From Impatiens glandulifera (lineage: Eukaryota; Streptophyta; Magnoliopsida; Ericales; Balsaminaceae), in NCBI RefSeq assembly GCF_907164915.1, contig NC_061862.1, forward strand, positions 81,309,718 to 81,373,717: a stretch of 64,000 nt of DNA. The letters run 5' to 3'. Below the pieces are notes generated by a model. It saw nothing but the letters and a program-made list of their open reading frames with translations. It was not told where the DNA came from and ran no database searches. Made by a program: the position numbers and the translations under genes. Positions 34,698 to 46,012 of this stretch are shown here, in pieces; within the stretch, counting starts at the first letter, position 1; each line of letters starts with the position of its first letter.

Positions 34698-34797
34698 NNN
34701 NNNNNNNNNNNNNNNNNNNNNNNNNNNNNNNNNNNNNNNNNNNNNNNNNNNNNNNNNNNNNNNNNNNNNNNNNNNNNNNNNNNNNNNNNNNNNNNNN
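34698..34797. other. Assembly gap (100 N)
   Basis: Exactly 100 N, a conventional placeholder for a gap of unknown size. Sequence on its right continues a repeat also present at 29268, so order and distance across it are uncertain. Confidence 0.99.
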
Positions 34798-35691
34798 AAC
34801 TTGGAGTCTAAGATTTAGTTGTAGTCTTGGGACTTTGAGTCATTGTTTATGATCAAAAGATCATGGTCTAATTTGAAGACCGGTGAATGAGATAATCATT
34901 ATCTACTCCAGATCCATATAAAACCAACCTCGTTATTTCTTGAGTTGTTCTGAGATGTTGTATGATAGATCATTAGAGTCATTACGAGGCTTGGAAGAAA
35001 AGGAAGCCTAAAAGTACACCTTTTGAGGACTTTGGTTGCGTAGCACATGTGAAGAATTTTGTTCGGGCATTCACATACTCGTGGGTCGCTCAACGTCGGG
35101 GGTACTAGTGGGCTACGAAGAGGGAGCGAAAGCCTATCGGTGGTATGATCCAGAAGGGAAGTAGTTATCGATACCAAAGACGTTGTTTTCGAGGAAATCA
35201 TGCTGGAATTAGGAGATAGTTGATAGCACGGAGATGGAAAAAACACCAGCTATATGCACTATGGTCTATCCCATATAGACTAGTGTTTCGTCGCCTGAAT
35301 CTAGTGCATAGGAACTAGAGCCACAAATGCACGTGCTTAATTTGTGGTATAAGTAGTGGGCCACACCGCCAACACATGATGACACCCTCAACACCGACTC
35401 AGAACCTCGATGTTACTGATGGGTTGAAGACATCTACAATCCTACTAATGAGGTCGTTAATGTTGAAGTAAGTGGACTTTGTTTTTTGTGGTTGAGGAGC
35501 CTAAAACGTGGACGAGGCACTTACCAATTAATCTTGGAAGGATGTCATGTAGGAAGAGATGAAGTCGATTCTTGAGAAAAGACATGGGAGCTTGTGTCAC
35601 TTCCAATTGGTCATCGAGCCATCACACTCAAATATGTGTTCAAGTTAAAAGGACCCCGATGACAACATCGTGAAGCACAAGGCGAGACTCA

Positions 35692-36529
35692 TAGGCTGTG
35701 CAAAAAAACCGGAAAACTGGTAACCCAACTGAACCAATAGTTAACCGGTTTTATTTTAACAGTTTATGGTTAACATGTTCTAGCGGTTCCTTAATCGTTC
35801 TAGCGGGTTCGGTTAATTGGTTTTTTATCGGTTAAATAGTTCGGTTTTCGGTTTCCTTATTTTTCTAACGGTTTAACCGGTAAACCGGTAATAATTTAAT
35901 TATATATTTTTATATTTTATAATTTGTATTAATTATTTTATAAATAATTTTTATAGAATATTTTTAAAAAACATTATAATCTATATAAAATTTTACAAAA
36001 ATAAATTAAAAACAAATTGAAATAATTTCATTAAAATATGTAAATTGTTTTTAGGAATTATAAATTAACAAAATCAAATAGTTAAGCAAATTAAAAATTT
36101 GATGTCTTCAAAATTCACCTTCACTTTAGTTTTAACTTTCTCTTCAACACGTCCAATACGGAAACACATAAAATCAAGTTATAAATTATAATTTACCGAT
36201 TTTACTTCCTGTTCTATCGGTTGAGAAGGAGATTCTATCTTATTCGCTTTATACTTGGTTGTCAAAGACTAATCGTCATGATGAATTTGAATTTTCTCAA
36301 GAAACATATAAAACTAATAGACTAATTATAAACTATATTATATTGTTACAATAAATTATATTTATAAAATATTCCTAAATATATCAATAAAATATATTAT
36401 TCTAATATATATATTTATCTTATATAATAGAGCCCAACAAAAAAGGACGGAGAATAGTATAATAGGAAAGTCCAACTAATAATTTTAAAAAAATATATTG
36501 TATAAATTTATTCTTAATTAAAAAAAATT
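35692..36529. mobile_element. CGGTT-rich hAT-like insertion in Copia RT
   Basis: It starts TAGGCTGTGCAAAAAAACCG and is rich in CGGTT/AACCGG motifs to about 35890, then A/T-rich. It sits between two parts of the Copia RT and replaces the middle of the domain. No matching right terminus is visible, so the right end is probably deleted. Confidence 0.5.
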
Positions 36530-36532
36530 GAC

Positions 36533-36850
36533 TTGATTATTACGGGAAAAAGTGTACATGACATCATAAATCAAGCACAAATGCAAGAAATGTTTAAAAC
36601 GAGTGACTTCATTCTTCAAAGTTACTATTTGGGGATCAAAGTACGTCAAAACGAATGTGAGATTACATTGTGTCAAAAGGCATATGTTGCGAAATTTTTA
36701 GAGAAAACTGGAATGTGTGATTATAACCCGTGTCACAGTCCAATGGAGTTTCGACTCTATCTCAGCAAGAATGATGGGAGTACAGTTGTGGATGCAATAA
36801 GGTTTCAGAGCATACCGATAGTCTTTCTACCTTGTAAACATGTGGCCTGA
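36533..36850 (+). pseudogene. Copia RT fragment after YVDD
   Basis: A 105-codon frame beginning just past the catalytic YVDD site. It reads through YYLGIKV, CQKAYVAKFLEKTGM and the CHSPME motif typical of Copia RT thumb regions, then shifts by an indel near 36830 into the frame that starts copy B. Non-functional. Confidence 0.75.
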
Positions 36851-37009
36851 TATTGCTCATGCTGTGGGCATAGTTAGTCGATACATGGAGGCGCAAAGTT
36901 CACAATATTTAGTTGTGATCAAGAAGATACTTCATTATGTACGAGGCACTTTGGGTTATGGGTGTTTTTATAAGTTGGAAATAGGTGAAGCTACATTAGT
37001 AGGCTACAT

Positions 37010-38455
37010 TAGGGTTGTAAATGAATCGAATCAAAGCGAATATTACTGTATTCGATTCGTATTCGTAAAACTATTTGAATATTCGTATTCGTATTCGAAA
37101 TTTTTTCGAATAATTAATGTGATTCGTATTCGAAATTGATATTCGTATTATTCGATTCAATTTGAGTATTCAATTCGATTTTTTTAAAACATATTTTATA
37201 CAATTTATTCGAAAATTTGAAAATTAATATTTTTACATAATATATAACAATATTCAATAAAATTACCTAATAAAAATTAAATAATAATGTTCAAATTAAG
37301 ATTTCAATATTCAACTCCCAATATAATGCAATGCAAGCCATTAATTAAAATCCAATGGGCAATGGCCTCTCTTTGCTTCATATGATCATATTTACCATCT
37401 GACAAAAGATTCATCTCAAACTTGGATTTGATAGGCTGAAATTGAAATGTTTTTTTTCTTTTCAGTGTGCATTTTCTTTTGCACGCACCTCTTCAAGTGA
37501 TTCCAAAGATGACTTGTTGTACCAGCAGTTGGTCTAGAAAGAAGACTTTTACAATATATACATTGGCACTTAAAATTTCCATCATTTTCGATCACTTCAA
37601 TGAATTCAGTATGAGCTTTGAATACTTTCTTTCTCTTTTTCCTTTCAAAATGCCCATTATCTTCCTCAACTTCATCATCTTTACCATCTTCCACATTTTT
37701 ACCTTTTTCCTCAACTTCATCATCTTTACCTTCTTTCTTATCTTTCACCCCATCAACATTCACATTCTCAATTCGCAAGGCACCATCACATTCATCATCA
37801 TTTATCTCGATCATAGTTTTCTCCCCCTTTCATAACAAATATGTAATTATAGCTTAAAATGCTAAAATATATATATATATATATTCTAAATGATATACAA
37901 TATTTAATAGTCATATTAGATATGGGTTACAGCTGGTCAAGAAATACATGGCCGGAGAAGAAAAGGACTCACCGAAGAAATCACTGGAGTAATGTCGAGT
38001 GGAGAAGACGGCGAGCAGGGAAGAGAACTACAAGATGAGATGGAGGCGGTGGTAGGTTTTAAGTGATTAGCAGCAGAATGACTAGATGTGAGTTTGAAGT
38101 TTTCAACCGAAGAAATATATATATGTACTAGGGTTTTAGAATAAATAATATTTATAAAATTAAAATTAATAAATTGGTATATATATAATATATATACATA
38201 TATATATATAATATATAATATAATATAATATATATATATAATATATATATATATATAATCGAATATTTAATCGAATATTAGCGAATACCGAATCGAATAT
38301 CTTGATTTTGTATTCGTATTCGTATTCGTTTATTAGTCGAATCGAATCTATGATTTTTATTCGAATTCGAATCACAAAATTACGAATATTAATATCAAAA
38401 TTCCAATACGAATACCGAATCGTATTAAAAAGTATTTGATTCATTTACAACCATA
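37010..38455. mobile_element. Non-autonomous hAT element (copy B)
   Basis: Same inverted ends and the same GGCTACAT target duplication (37002-37009 and 38456-38463) as 180-1689. The insertion therefore came before the segmental duplication. It is 1446 bp, shorter mainly by about 30 bp of GGAGGCGG-rich text and some (TA)n. Confidence 0.9.
37416..37814 (-). pseudogene. BED zinc-finger fragment of hAT transposase (copy B)
   Basis: 132 codons. Identical in layout to 474-983, with the Cx2C and HxxxH residues of the BED finger kept. An extra T in the T-run near 37450 shifts the frame after the finger, so the ORF ends earlier. No catalytic domain. Confidence 0.7.
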
Positions 38456-38939
38456 GGCTACATCGACATTGATCTTGTTGGTGATGTTGACAACCGCAAA
38501 AGCACCTCCGTGATAGTTTTCTTTATAGTAATCAAAATTTTGACTTGGACTTCAAATAAGTAGAAGATTGTTACTTTATCTTCATGCAAGGTCGAGTACA
38601 TCACAGCGGCGACAATGACATATTAAGGGGTCTAGCTTAGTCGTCTTGTTGGCGAGCTAATTGGGTGTAAAGAATTGAAATTCAAATTATTGGTTGATAA
38701 CTAGTTAGCCATTGCTCTCTACAAGAATCTAGTTCATCATGAGAGGAGTAAACACATTGACACAAAGTTTCATTACATCCGAGAGTGCATTGAAGAAAGA
38801 AAGATGGACATTGACCACGTTGGCACTGATGGACAGCTAGTTGATATCCTATCAAAGGCGTTAGGGAGAATAATGTTCATCGAGATACATTTGAAGCTCA
38901 GTGTCAAACAAGTTGAAGCGGTGTAATGAGATTAAGGGA

Positions 38940-39212
38940 TGATTTGCTGGATAATCTCGTTAAGCCTAATAAATCAGGACCTAAATAATATCAACCCAAG
39001 GATTTTATCTTAGAAAATATGCTAAAACATATTTTAGGAATATGCTAAGAACATTCCCTTATTTTACTTTATTTAATTAGATTAGATTTTATTCCGTTAT
39101 TTATTTCTTTTTCAATTCAATATTGTAAGTATAAATAGGCTATGCCTAAAACTTAATAAAATACAATCAAAAATTTTCTCTTTTACTTATATTTTTCTTT
39201 TCTTCAACAACA
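38940..39212 (+). repeat. Copia LTR (copy B)
   Basis: Matches 2174-2446 with a few substitutions and the same flanking purine tract. TATAAATAGG box near 39130. Confidence 0.75.
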
Positions 39213-39839
39213 GTCGAGTCATACGATATGAAAATTTATCGGAGCTCCATTCTTCACTTGTCCATTCTTGTGCTCCACCTTTGGAGGGTACACAACAAAA
39301 GACTTCGATGGTAGGCTCGACCTCGAATACTATGTTAAGAAAAAGTTTCCCATTAATAGGTATGTTAGAGAACCATGTGACTTACCTTCCTCTATAATCT
39401 CTTAAAGAGTAGAGTTCTATAGCACAAGCCTTTTAAAATTGGCCCTATAGGTTTAAGAAATACGTATTTGAACGTATTAATCAAATTGATTTCGAAAATC
39501 GTCACATTAGTTTATTTCTCAAAGAAACTATGAAAAATATCATAATATTCATTTTTAAGGGTTCGATACTTGATTACGTGTGAGAAATAAAAATTAGCTA
39601 GAGAAATAGGTATGTGGGGACTGTGGAGACTTAAGCCCACCCTACCAAATTATATATTATATATATATATATATATATTATATACCTTTTTTGGGGGAAA
39701 ACAGCTTAGTGCTATTTCATTAAAAAAACCCAAAAGAGGGAAAAAAAATACAAAAGTTTAAGATCATATCTAGACAATTTCTAGATTTGACAATGAAACA
39801 ATAATTGAATTACAGACAATAACAATAATCAATTAACGC

Positions 39840-42800
39840 CTACAACGTTTTTACTTTTATTCTACTTGTGACCTTCTCAAACGAAATATCCCATATATGG
39901 CAGAGCTTTCTATTCTCTTCATTCATTTCGATTCCTCTCCAGGATTGAATGAGTGCATTTCCATCTGAAGTTATATCTCTCCAAATATCTTCAGCGGTTC
40001 TACTTCTTCCACTGTGAGTTCTTGAATTTCTTTCTTTCCAGATATTGTAGATTACTGCTCCAAAGTAGCATTTCAACATAATTACATAGAAGGATCTTCC
40101 TTTTGCTTTATTCTTCATCCACTCTTGGATTTCTTCCCATATTCTTGGAAAGTTGATGATGTTCATGTTTGCAGCATACATCCTCCAGATTTGTATTACA
40201 AAAGAGCATTCCCCAAATAAATGGTTTATGCTTTCCTCAACTCCCGAACATAGGACACAATTGATATCAGGAATGTTTATATATTTTCGAATTCTGTCTT
40301 TTGTTGTTAACATTTTCCTGTATACCAGCCAGAGAATAAATTGGTGACGAGGAATAATCTTTGGAGACCATACCACATTATGCCAATCTACCTCCTGTCC
40401 TCTTGTTCTAACAATTTCCCATGCCTTTCCTGTAATAAACTTCTCATTGCTTTCTGTTTTCCAGCTTATTTCATCATTATTTTCATTGAGTTGATTCTGC
40501 CTCATTAGGTTTAGGATTCTATCACCTTCTGGAATACGCCTCAAAAGTGAATCACATCTACCTTCATATACGTCTCTAAATGAGTACTTGATGTATTCTC
40601 TTCTAACTCTGTTTCCTTGCATTTCTTCTTTGAATATAATGGGAATATTATCCAGCCAAGGATCATGCCAGAATAGTACCCCTCTTCCATTTCCAATTGT
40701 GGTTTTCACCATTTGAAAGACATCTTTTCTTGTTTTTAGGATTTTCTTCAATGACTATGCCATTCTTTCGTTGATGCTTAGTGTCCAGATACTCTACTCT
40801 TCTTTCATAAATCTTGTATGCACCCATTTGACCCATAGGGAGTCCGCTTTTTGCTCCAACTCCCATAAGCTCTTGATGGTGAGGGCTTTGTTCCATTCAA
40901 CACAACTTTTTATTCCTAGTCCTCCTTCTTCTATGGGAGTGCAAACATCCACCCATTTGACTTTTTTTCCTCCTCTGCCTTGTGTTCCCCATATGTAGTC
41001 TCTCATGATTCTATCGAGTTCAGCCATTACTTTCTTTGGGATGACTATCTGTTGTGCCCAGTAGCCAATAATTCCAAAAATGACTCTTTAACGAGCTCGA
41101 TTCTACCTGCATAAGATAGTTTTTTTGTAGCCCAACCCAAAACAGAATTTCTAACCTTTTCTACCAGTTGTCTAAAGTGATTGTATCGGAGTTGTTTTGA
41201 TGACAGGGGTACACCAAGGTATTTCACTGGTAGTTCACCTCCTTGATAAGTAAGGAGATATAGGGTCTCCTTGCCTTACTCCCCTTTCACCCTTGAAAAA
41301 GCCACCATGAATACCATTCACGCTCACAACAAAGTGAGGAGTGGAAATACATTGCATAATCCAATCAATGAAAATAATTGGAAAACCTGCAACAAGGAGG
41401 AATTCGTGGATTGATCCCCATCTGATCGAGTCAAAAGCTTTTTTAATGTCAATTTTGAAAGCCACACGTGGCGATATGTTTTTCTTTCCATATCCATTCA
41501 ATAATCTCTGCATGAGTAGGATGTTATGGGAAATAGACGGTTTGGGAATAAATGTTGATTGCCCTAATCCTACAAGTTTATCAATAACTGTTTTCAAACG
41601 TTGCGAAATAATTTTTGAAATAATTTTATAAATAACATTGCAACATGAAATAGGACGAAAGTCCTGAATTTTTTCTGGAATTGAATTCTTAGGAATCAAA
41701 TTCAACACTGTGACGTTCCATTGCTTCAACATTTTCCTGTTTTGGAAGAATTCCAAAACCCCTTCGCTTACATCTTTACCCACTATTTCCCAGTTTTCTT
41801 TGAAGAAGTTCGCGTTGAAACCATCTGGCCCTGGGCTTTTACCCCCTTTCATCGAAAACACAACTTTTCTAACTTCTTCCATACTAAGTATTGTAATCAA
41901 TTTGTTACCACTTTCTTCACTGATTTTCCTTTGCACAATCTGTTGAAGCAATCTTCGGTTGTTCTCTATTGTTGTGCTAGTTTCTGTTCCAATCAGCTCT
42001 TTGTAGAAACTTATTGCTTCATCATGAATTGCTTTTTGTCCCTGTAAAACATCTCCATTTGAGTTTGTGAGCCTTAGGACCTGATTTCTGAAATTCCTTG
42101 ATGAACATTATTTATAGAAGAAAGAAGTATTCTTGTCTCCTAATGAAAGCCAATTTTCTCTAGATTTTTTCTTAGCAAAACTTTCCTCTTTAGAACAGAG
42201 GTCTCTGAATCGCGTAAGAGCCTCTTTTTCCTATTCCCTATTATAAGGTAGATTTGGGGCTCTTAGTGCCTTGCTTTGTATTTCCTCTAGTTTCATTCTG
42301 GCTTCCTCTACTCTTTTAGAAATCCCACTATATTTTTTCCGGTCTAGTTTATTCAGCTTCCCTTTCAGTAATCTTAGTTTCTCACAAACTCTAAACATCT
42401 TTGTTCCATTAATTCTGATGTTCCAAGTTTCATTAAGGATTGTATTAAATTCTTCATCTTTCATCCAGAAGTTGAAGAACTTAAAGGGTCTTTTCTATTT
42501 TTTCTCCTTTTCCCAAAAGAATTTCAAAGGGCAGTGATCAGAGATACCTGGTTGCAAAACCTGTATTTGGCTTCTTGGGTAAAATTCCACCCATTTTTCA
42601 TTCACTAGGCCTCTATCAATTCTTCTCTTTCTCATGTTGTCCGCCCCTCTTGTAGTTGACCATGAAAATAGATTACCTGAGAAAGACGGTTCAATGCAGT
42701 TTATGTCTCGAATGCATTCATTAAAATCTTGCATGTCTTGTGTTATGACTGTTTTAGGCTCTCTTTCATTCATGAATCTTGTAACGTTAAAATCTCCCAT

Positions 42801-43199
42801 AATAACCCATGGTTCGTCGTCCATAATGCTTCTTCTTAAATCATTCCAAAGTGTCTTCCTCTCTGTCCCAGAGTTGCTTGCATAAACTACCGCAAAAAAT
42901 ATTTTTACCCTTGTCATCAGATTGATAACCTCTGTCAAAATAACTTGCTTGCTTTCAAAAATTTTCTTGATTTCAACCCTTCTTTTATCCCATCCTACCC
43001 AGATTCTACTTTTAATCCCATCAGAGTTATGAATAAATTCTCATTCTTCTTTGAAGCAACCTTGGGCAACATTCTCTATTTGACTTTGTCTGACTTTTGT
43101 TTCAATAATTCCAAATACTGTGATTTCATTCTTCTCTGCTATTCTTCTAACTTCTCTTCTTTTTACGGGGTCATTTAACCCTCTAATATTCCATGTCAT
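39840..43199 (-). pseudogene. LINE ORF2, copy B (RT active site deleted)
   Basis: Starts at 43199 like copy A. The endonuclease block is open over 42495-42938 (GDFNV, SDHCPLKFFWEKEKK). The RT block 41235-41951 reads SPGPDGFNANFF, FKIDIKKAFDSIRW and RGVRQGDPISPYL, then runs into the deletion. The sequence rejoins at KYLGVPLSSKQLRYNHF. The FVDD-type motif seen at 4644-4655 is absent. zf-RVT lies near 40200-40330. Confidence 0.85.
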
Positions 43200-43207
43200 T
43201 AAGTTCA

Positions 43208-45481
43208 TTAATGAAAAGAAGATGTTCCAGCTTTACTTCCTCTTCCTTTACTTTTTCTTCCTTTCTGTTTTTCCCATATAGCAGGGCTATAAGGAATTGT
43301 ATTTTCCTTAATTTTATTACCTTCTTGTTTTGGGATTTTTGTGTTTCTCTGGTCAACTTTTTTTTGAATTGGAGATTGTACAGTTTCAATCGATTCAGCT
43401 GCCTCTTCTTTTATCTTTCCCATTTCCTTCACCCACTTCCCCTTTCTTGCTTTCTCCCACACTTTCCCTTTCCACAACCTCTTCGGTGTTGATTCTTGCT
43501 TCCAATTTAAGTTTCTTTGTTACCTCTTCATTCTCAGCCTTTGATTGTGAATCTCTTACCACTCTGTCTTCCTTCCCTTGTTCTTCAAAACCATGTTCTA
43601 AATTCCCTTCCTTATCTTGATCCTTCTGTTTACTCAATACTGATTCTTTAGTAACCATTTTCTGTCTTTCATTCTCAACCTTTTCCTTTTCCAACATTTC
43701 TTGTTCTTCTTTCTGTTTCTTTTCTGTCTCTGTCTTTGTCTCTTTCTCGATCTTCTTCTTCCTTTCTTCTTCAATTATTTTCGGGCACTTGTAACAGACA
43801 TGTTCGAATGTATTACAGTCAAAGCATCTATTTGGCCTCCACTCATATGAGATTCTCATAATTGTGGGTTCACCTTTTATCTGTTACCGTCATCTGGTAT
43901 GGAAGATTTGATCTCTGGTGTATCTCAATGCACATCCTAGCATAAGTCATATGCTCACCTTTTTCTGTAGTTGGGTCCATGTAGAGTGGACTCCCCAATA
44001 GGCTCGCAAAGTGACTTAATGCTTCAGGGTTATACATGTGGAGAGGGATGTTGCGCAATTGGAACCAGATTTGCGCAGTTTCTTTGGGCTTGCTGAAGAG
44101 GTTCATACCTTCTGTCCATTTTTCGAGTTTCATGTAGTTTTTTCCAACAAATGTGTGCCCATTGATCAGAATACTTTCGAGATCTGATCCTTCTTTGAAT
44201 TTGAGAAAGTACAAGTCATGAATGTTTGATGTTACCTTTTCTAGACCATTTTCCCCCAATTGTTCCATTAGAGTTTTTTTGGTTACTAGAAATGGCACCT
44301 TATTTCTTCCGATGAAGTTTCCCACTATGACATTCTTCCATGAATTTACGCAGTTTTCCTCAACTTCTTGGGGTAGTTTGAATTCAAACGGGGAACCGAT
44401 AATTTCAACTTTTGGCTTAAATGTTCCAAGAAAAATCTTTCCCCTCTCTTGAACTGGATTGTCAGCTTTTGTTTCCCCTATGTTCTTCTGCCCTACATTC
44501 TGTTTCTGTTGTTCATTCTGCTCGTTACTCTGGTTTTGCCCTGTTTTCTGATCATTCCCTTGAGTTTTTCTTTGTTCTTCAGCTTTCTTCCAGACCTGGT
44601 CTACATTCCAATTAGAATTGTTCTTGATGAAGTAGACTCTGGTTTTGGGGGCATTTAGAGAGCTCTCTCAAAGTTTCAACAGACCAGATCACAATAGTAT
44701 TGTACTCCTCTTTTTTGAGGAGATTCCAGTCTTGTAGGTAATGTAGGTTGAGCTGCTCTGTGTACTGTTGGATTTTCTCTTTGCTTAAAACGATTTGGCC
44801 TTTCTTTCCCAGTATCAATAATTTCGTTATCTGATTTCTAAGTCCTTTCAGATTGGCCATTTCATTAAAACCAACCCTCCATTTCCTCGGGTCTGTTTCT
44901 TTACCCAATACTTTCGCTGCCATTCTTTGCATTTTTCCTGTTTCACCCAGATTTTCTGCATTAATTCTTTCTCTTTTCAATTCTTTCTGAATTATTTTCT
45001 CTACTTCTTCGTCTGAGTCAGGTATCTCAATAGTCTCAAGTTGAATTTGATTCCCATTAGAATCCGAGTTAATGACCTGTGCATTTTTATTTCCTAGACT
45101 TTTTTCCAGAACTACTTTATCTTTTCCTAGAGCATGTCCTAGACTATCACAATCTAGGTTATCAGCATGTATTCCACTAACAGTTTTATTATCATTTTCA
45201 TTCATCTCATGAGTGTTATTGGGATTGGTAAAAAATATACCTGGCGTGTTGACTACAAAATCTTTATTATTGCTCTTGCTCACGTCAGTCAGATTTGCAC
45301 CATTTCCTCCTGGCTTTGGAGACCCATGATTTTCAAAGAGGATATTCGTGTGATTCTCTCCTAAGCCTAAGTGGAGGTTAGTTGCATTCGAATTTTCTAT
45401 CTTAGGATCAGGGGAGCATGTGTTGGATTCACCCATTGCCCGATTAAGAGAGTTGGCCGGGCTTGTACCAACTGTTGACAA
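43208..45481 (-). pseudogene. LINE ORF1, copy B
   Basis: The N-terminal 289-codon frame (44612-45481) shifts by one base at the same CCCCCAAAA run as copy A. The second frame is then open from about 44650 through the DUF4283-like domain (GNFIGRNKVPFLVTKKTL, LEKWTEGMN) to 43870. A one-base loss near 43880 shifts it before the CCHC knuckle (43790-43850), and a K/E-rich tail follows. Copy B keeps the DUF4283 region better than copy A. Confidence 0.7.
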
Positions 45482-45839
45482 AGAGGGAATTTCCCGTACT
45501 GCTGAAGCTACAATGTTTATCAGTTACTCGTTGAAAAAATAACAAATATATATAATAAACTAATAAACTAAAGAATGAAAAAATTAGTTGAGTTTTATAA
45601 AAAAAAATTATATATATATAATACAATAAACTAAAGAAGAAAAAAACTAGTTGAGTTTTATAATAAAATTTTAATAAATTAAATGATAAAATAACTATTT
45701 AACTTAAAAGAAAATATTTTAGAATATTAATTAAATGAGTTTAAGAAAGAAAAAAGACATCAAATATACAAAATAATAAATATGTGTGCCAAGATTCGAT
45801 CATGAACAAAACATATATTTATAAATATATCAAAACATG

Positions 45840-46012
45840 TATATATATGGTCGGTCGGTTAAACCATTGGTTTTTTATTATATAATCCACCAACTGAACC
45901 GGCCATGTTCAGTACAAGAATATGAACCGGCAAGAACTCGGTTCGGTCAATTTATAACTATTTCGGTCGGTTTTTCAACGGTTCGGGTTTTTCGATTTTG
46001 CTTACACCCCTA
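45840..46012. mobile_element. hAT-like terminus (copy B)
   Basis: Equivalent of 9325-9505, with GGTTCGG motifs and the end CTTACACCCCTA. Confidence 0.5.

Larger units (their letters stand above)
34798..39212 (+). mobile_element. Copia element relic (copy B, longer)
   Basis: Integrase end (about 34930-35240), linker, RT start (about 35540-35690, worn: GACATGGGAGCTTGTG, then KHKARL-like text), a CGGTT-rich insertion (35692-36529), RT from 36530 (LIITG, the end of the YVDD motif region) to 37009, a hAT element (37010-38455), the RNase H end, and an LTR at 38940-39212. The 5' LTR and gag are not seen; they may be in the gap. Many stops and shifts. Confidence 0.8.
39690..45525 (-). mobile_element. 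L1-type LINE retrotransposon (copy B)
   Basis: Same element and insertion point as 2921-9037. Some stretches are more open (a 303-codon frame at 39840-40751 covering the RT thumb to zf-RVT). A deletion of about 285 bp at about 41244 removes the catalytic RT motif, so it cannot be functional. Confidence 0.85.

Noticed and set aside
34899..35246. Minus ORF of 115 codons (and 29284-29565)
   Set aside because: Antisense shadow of the Copia integrase fragment, which reads on the plus strand.
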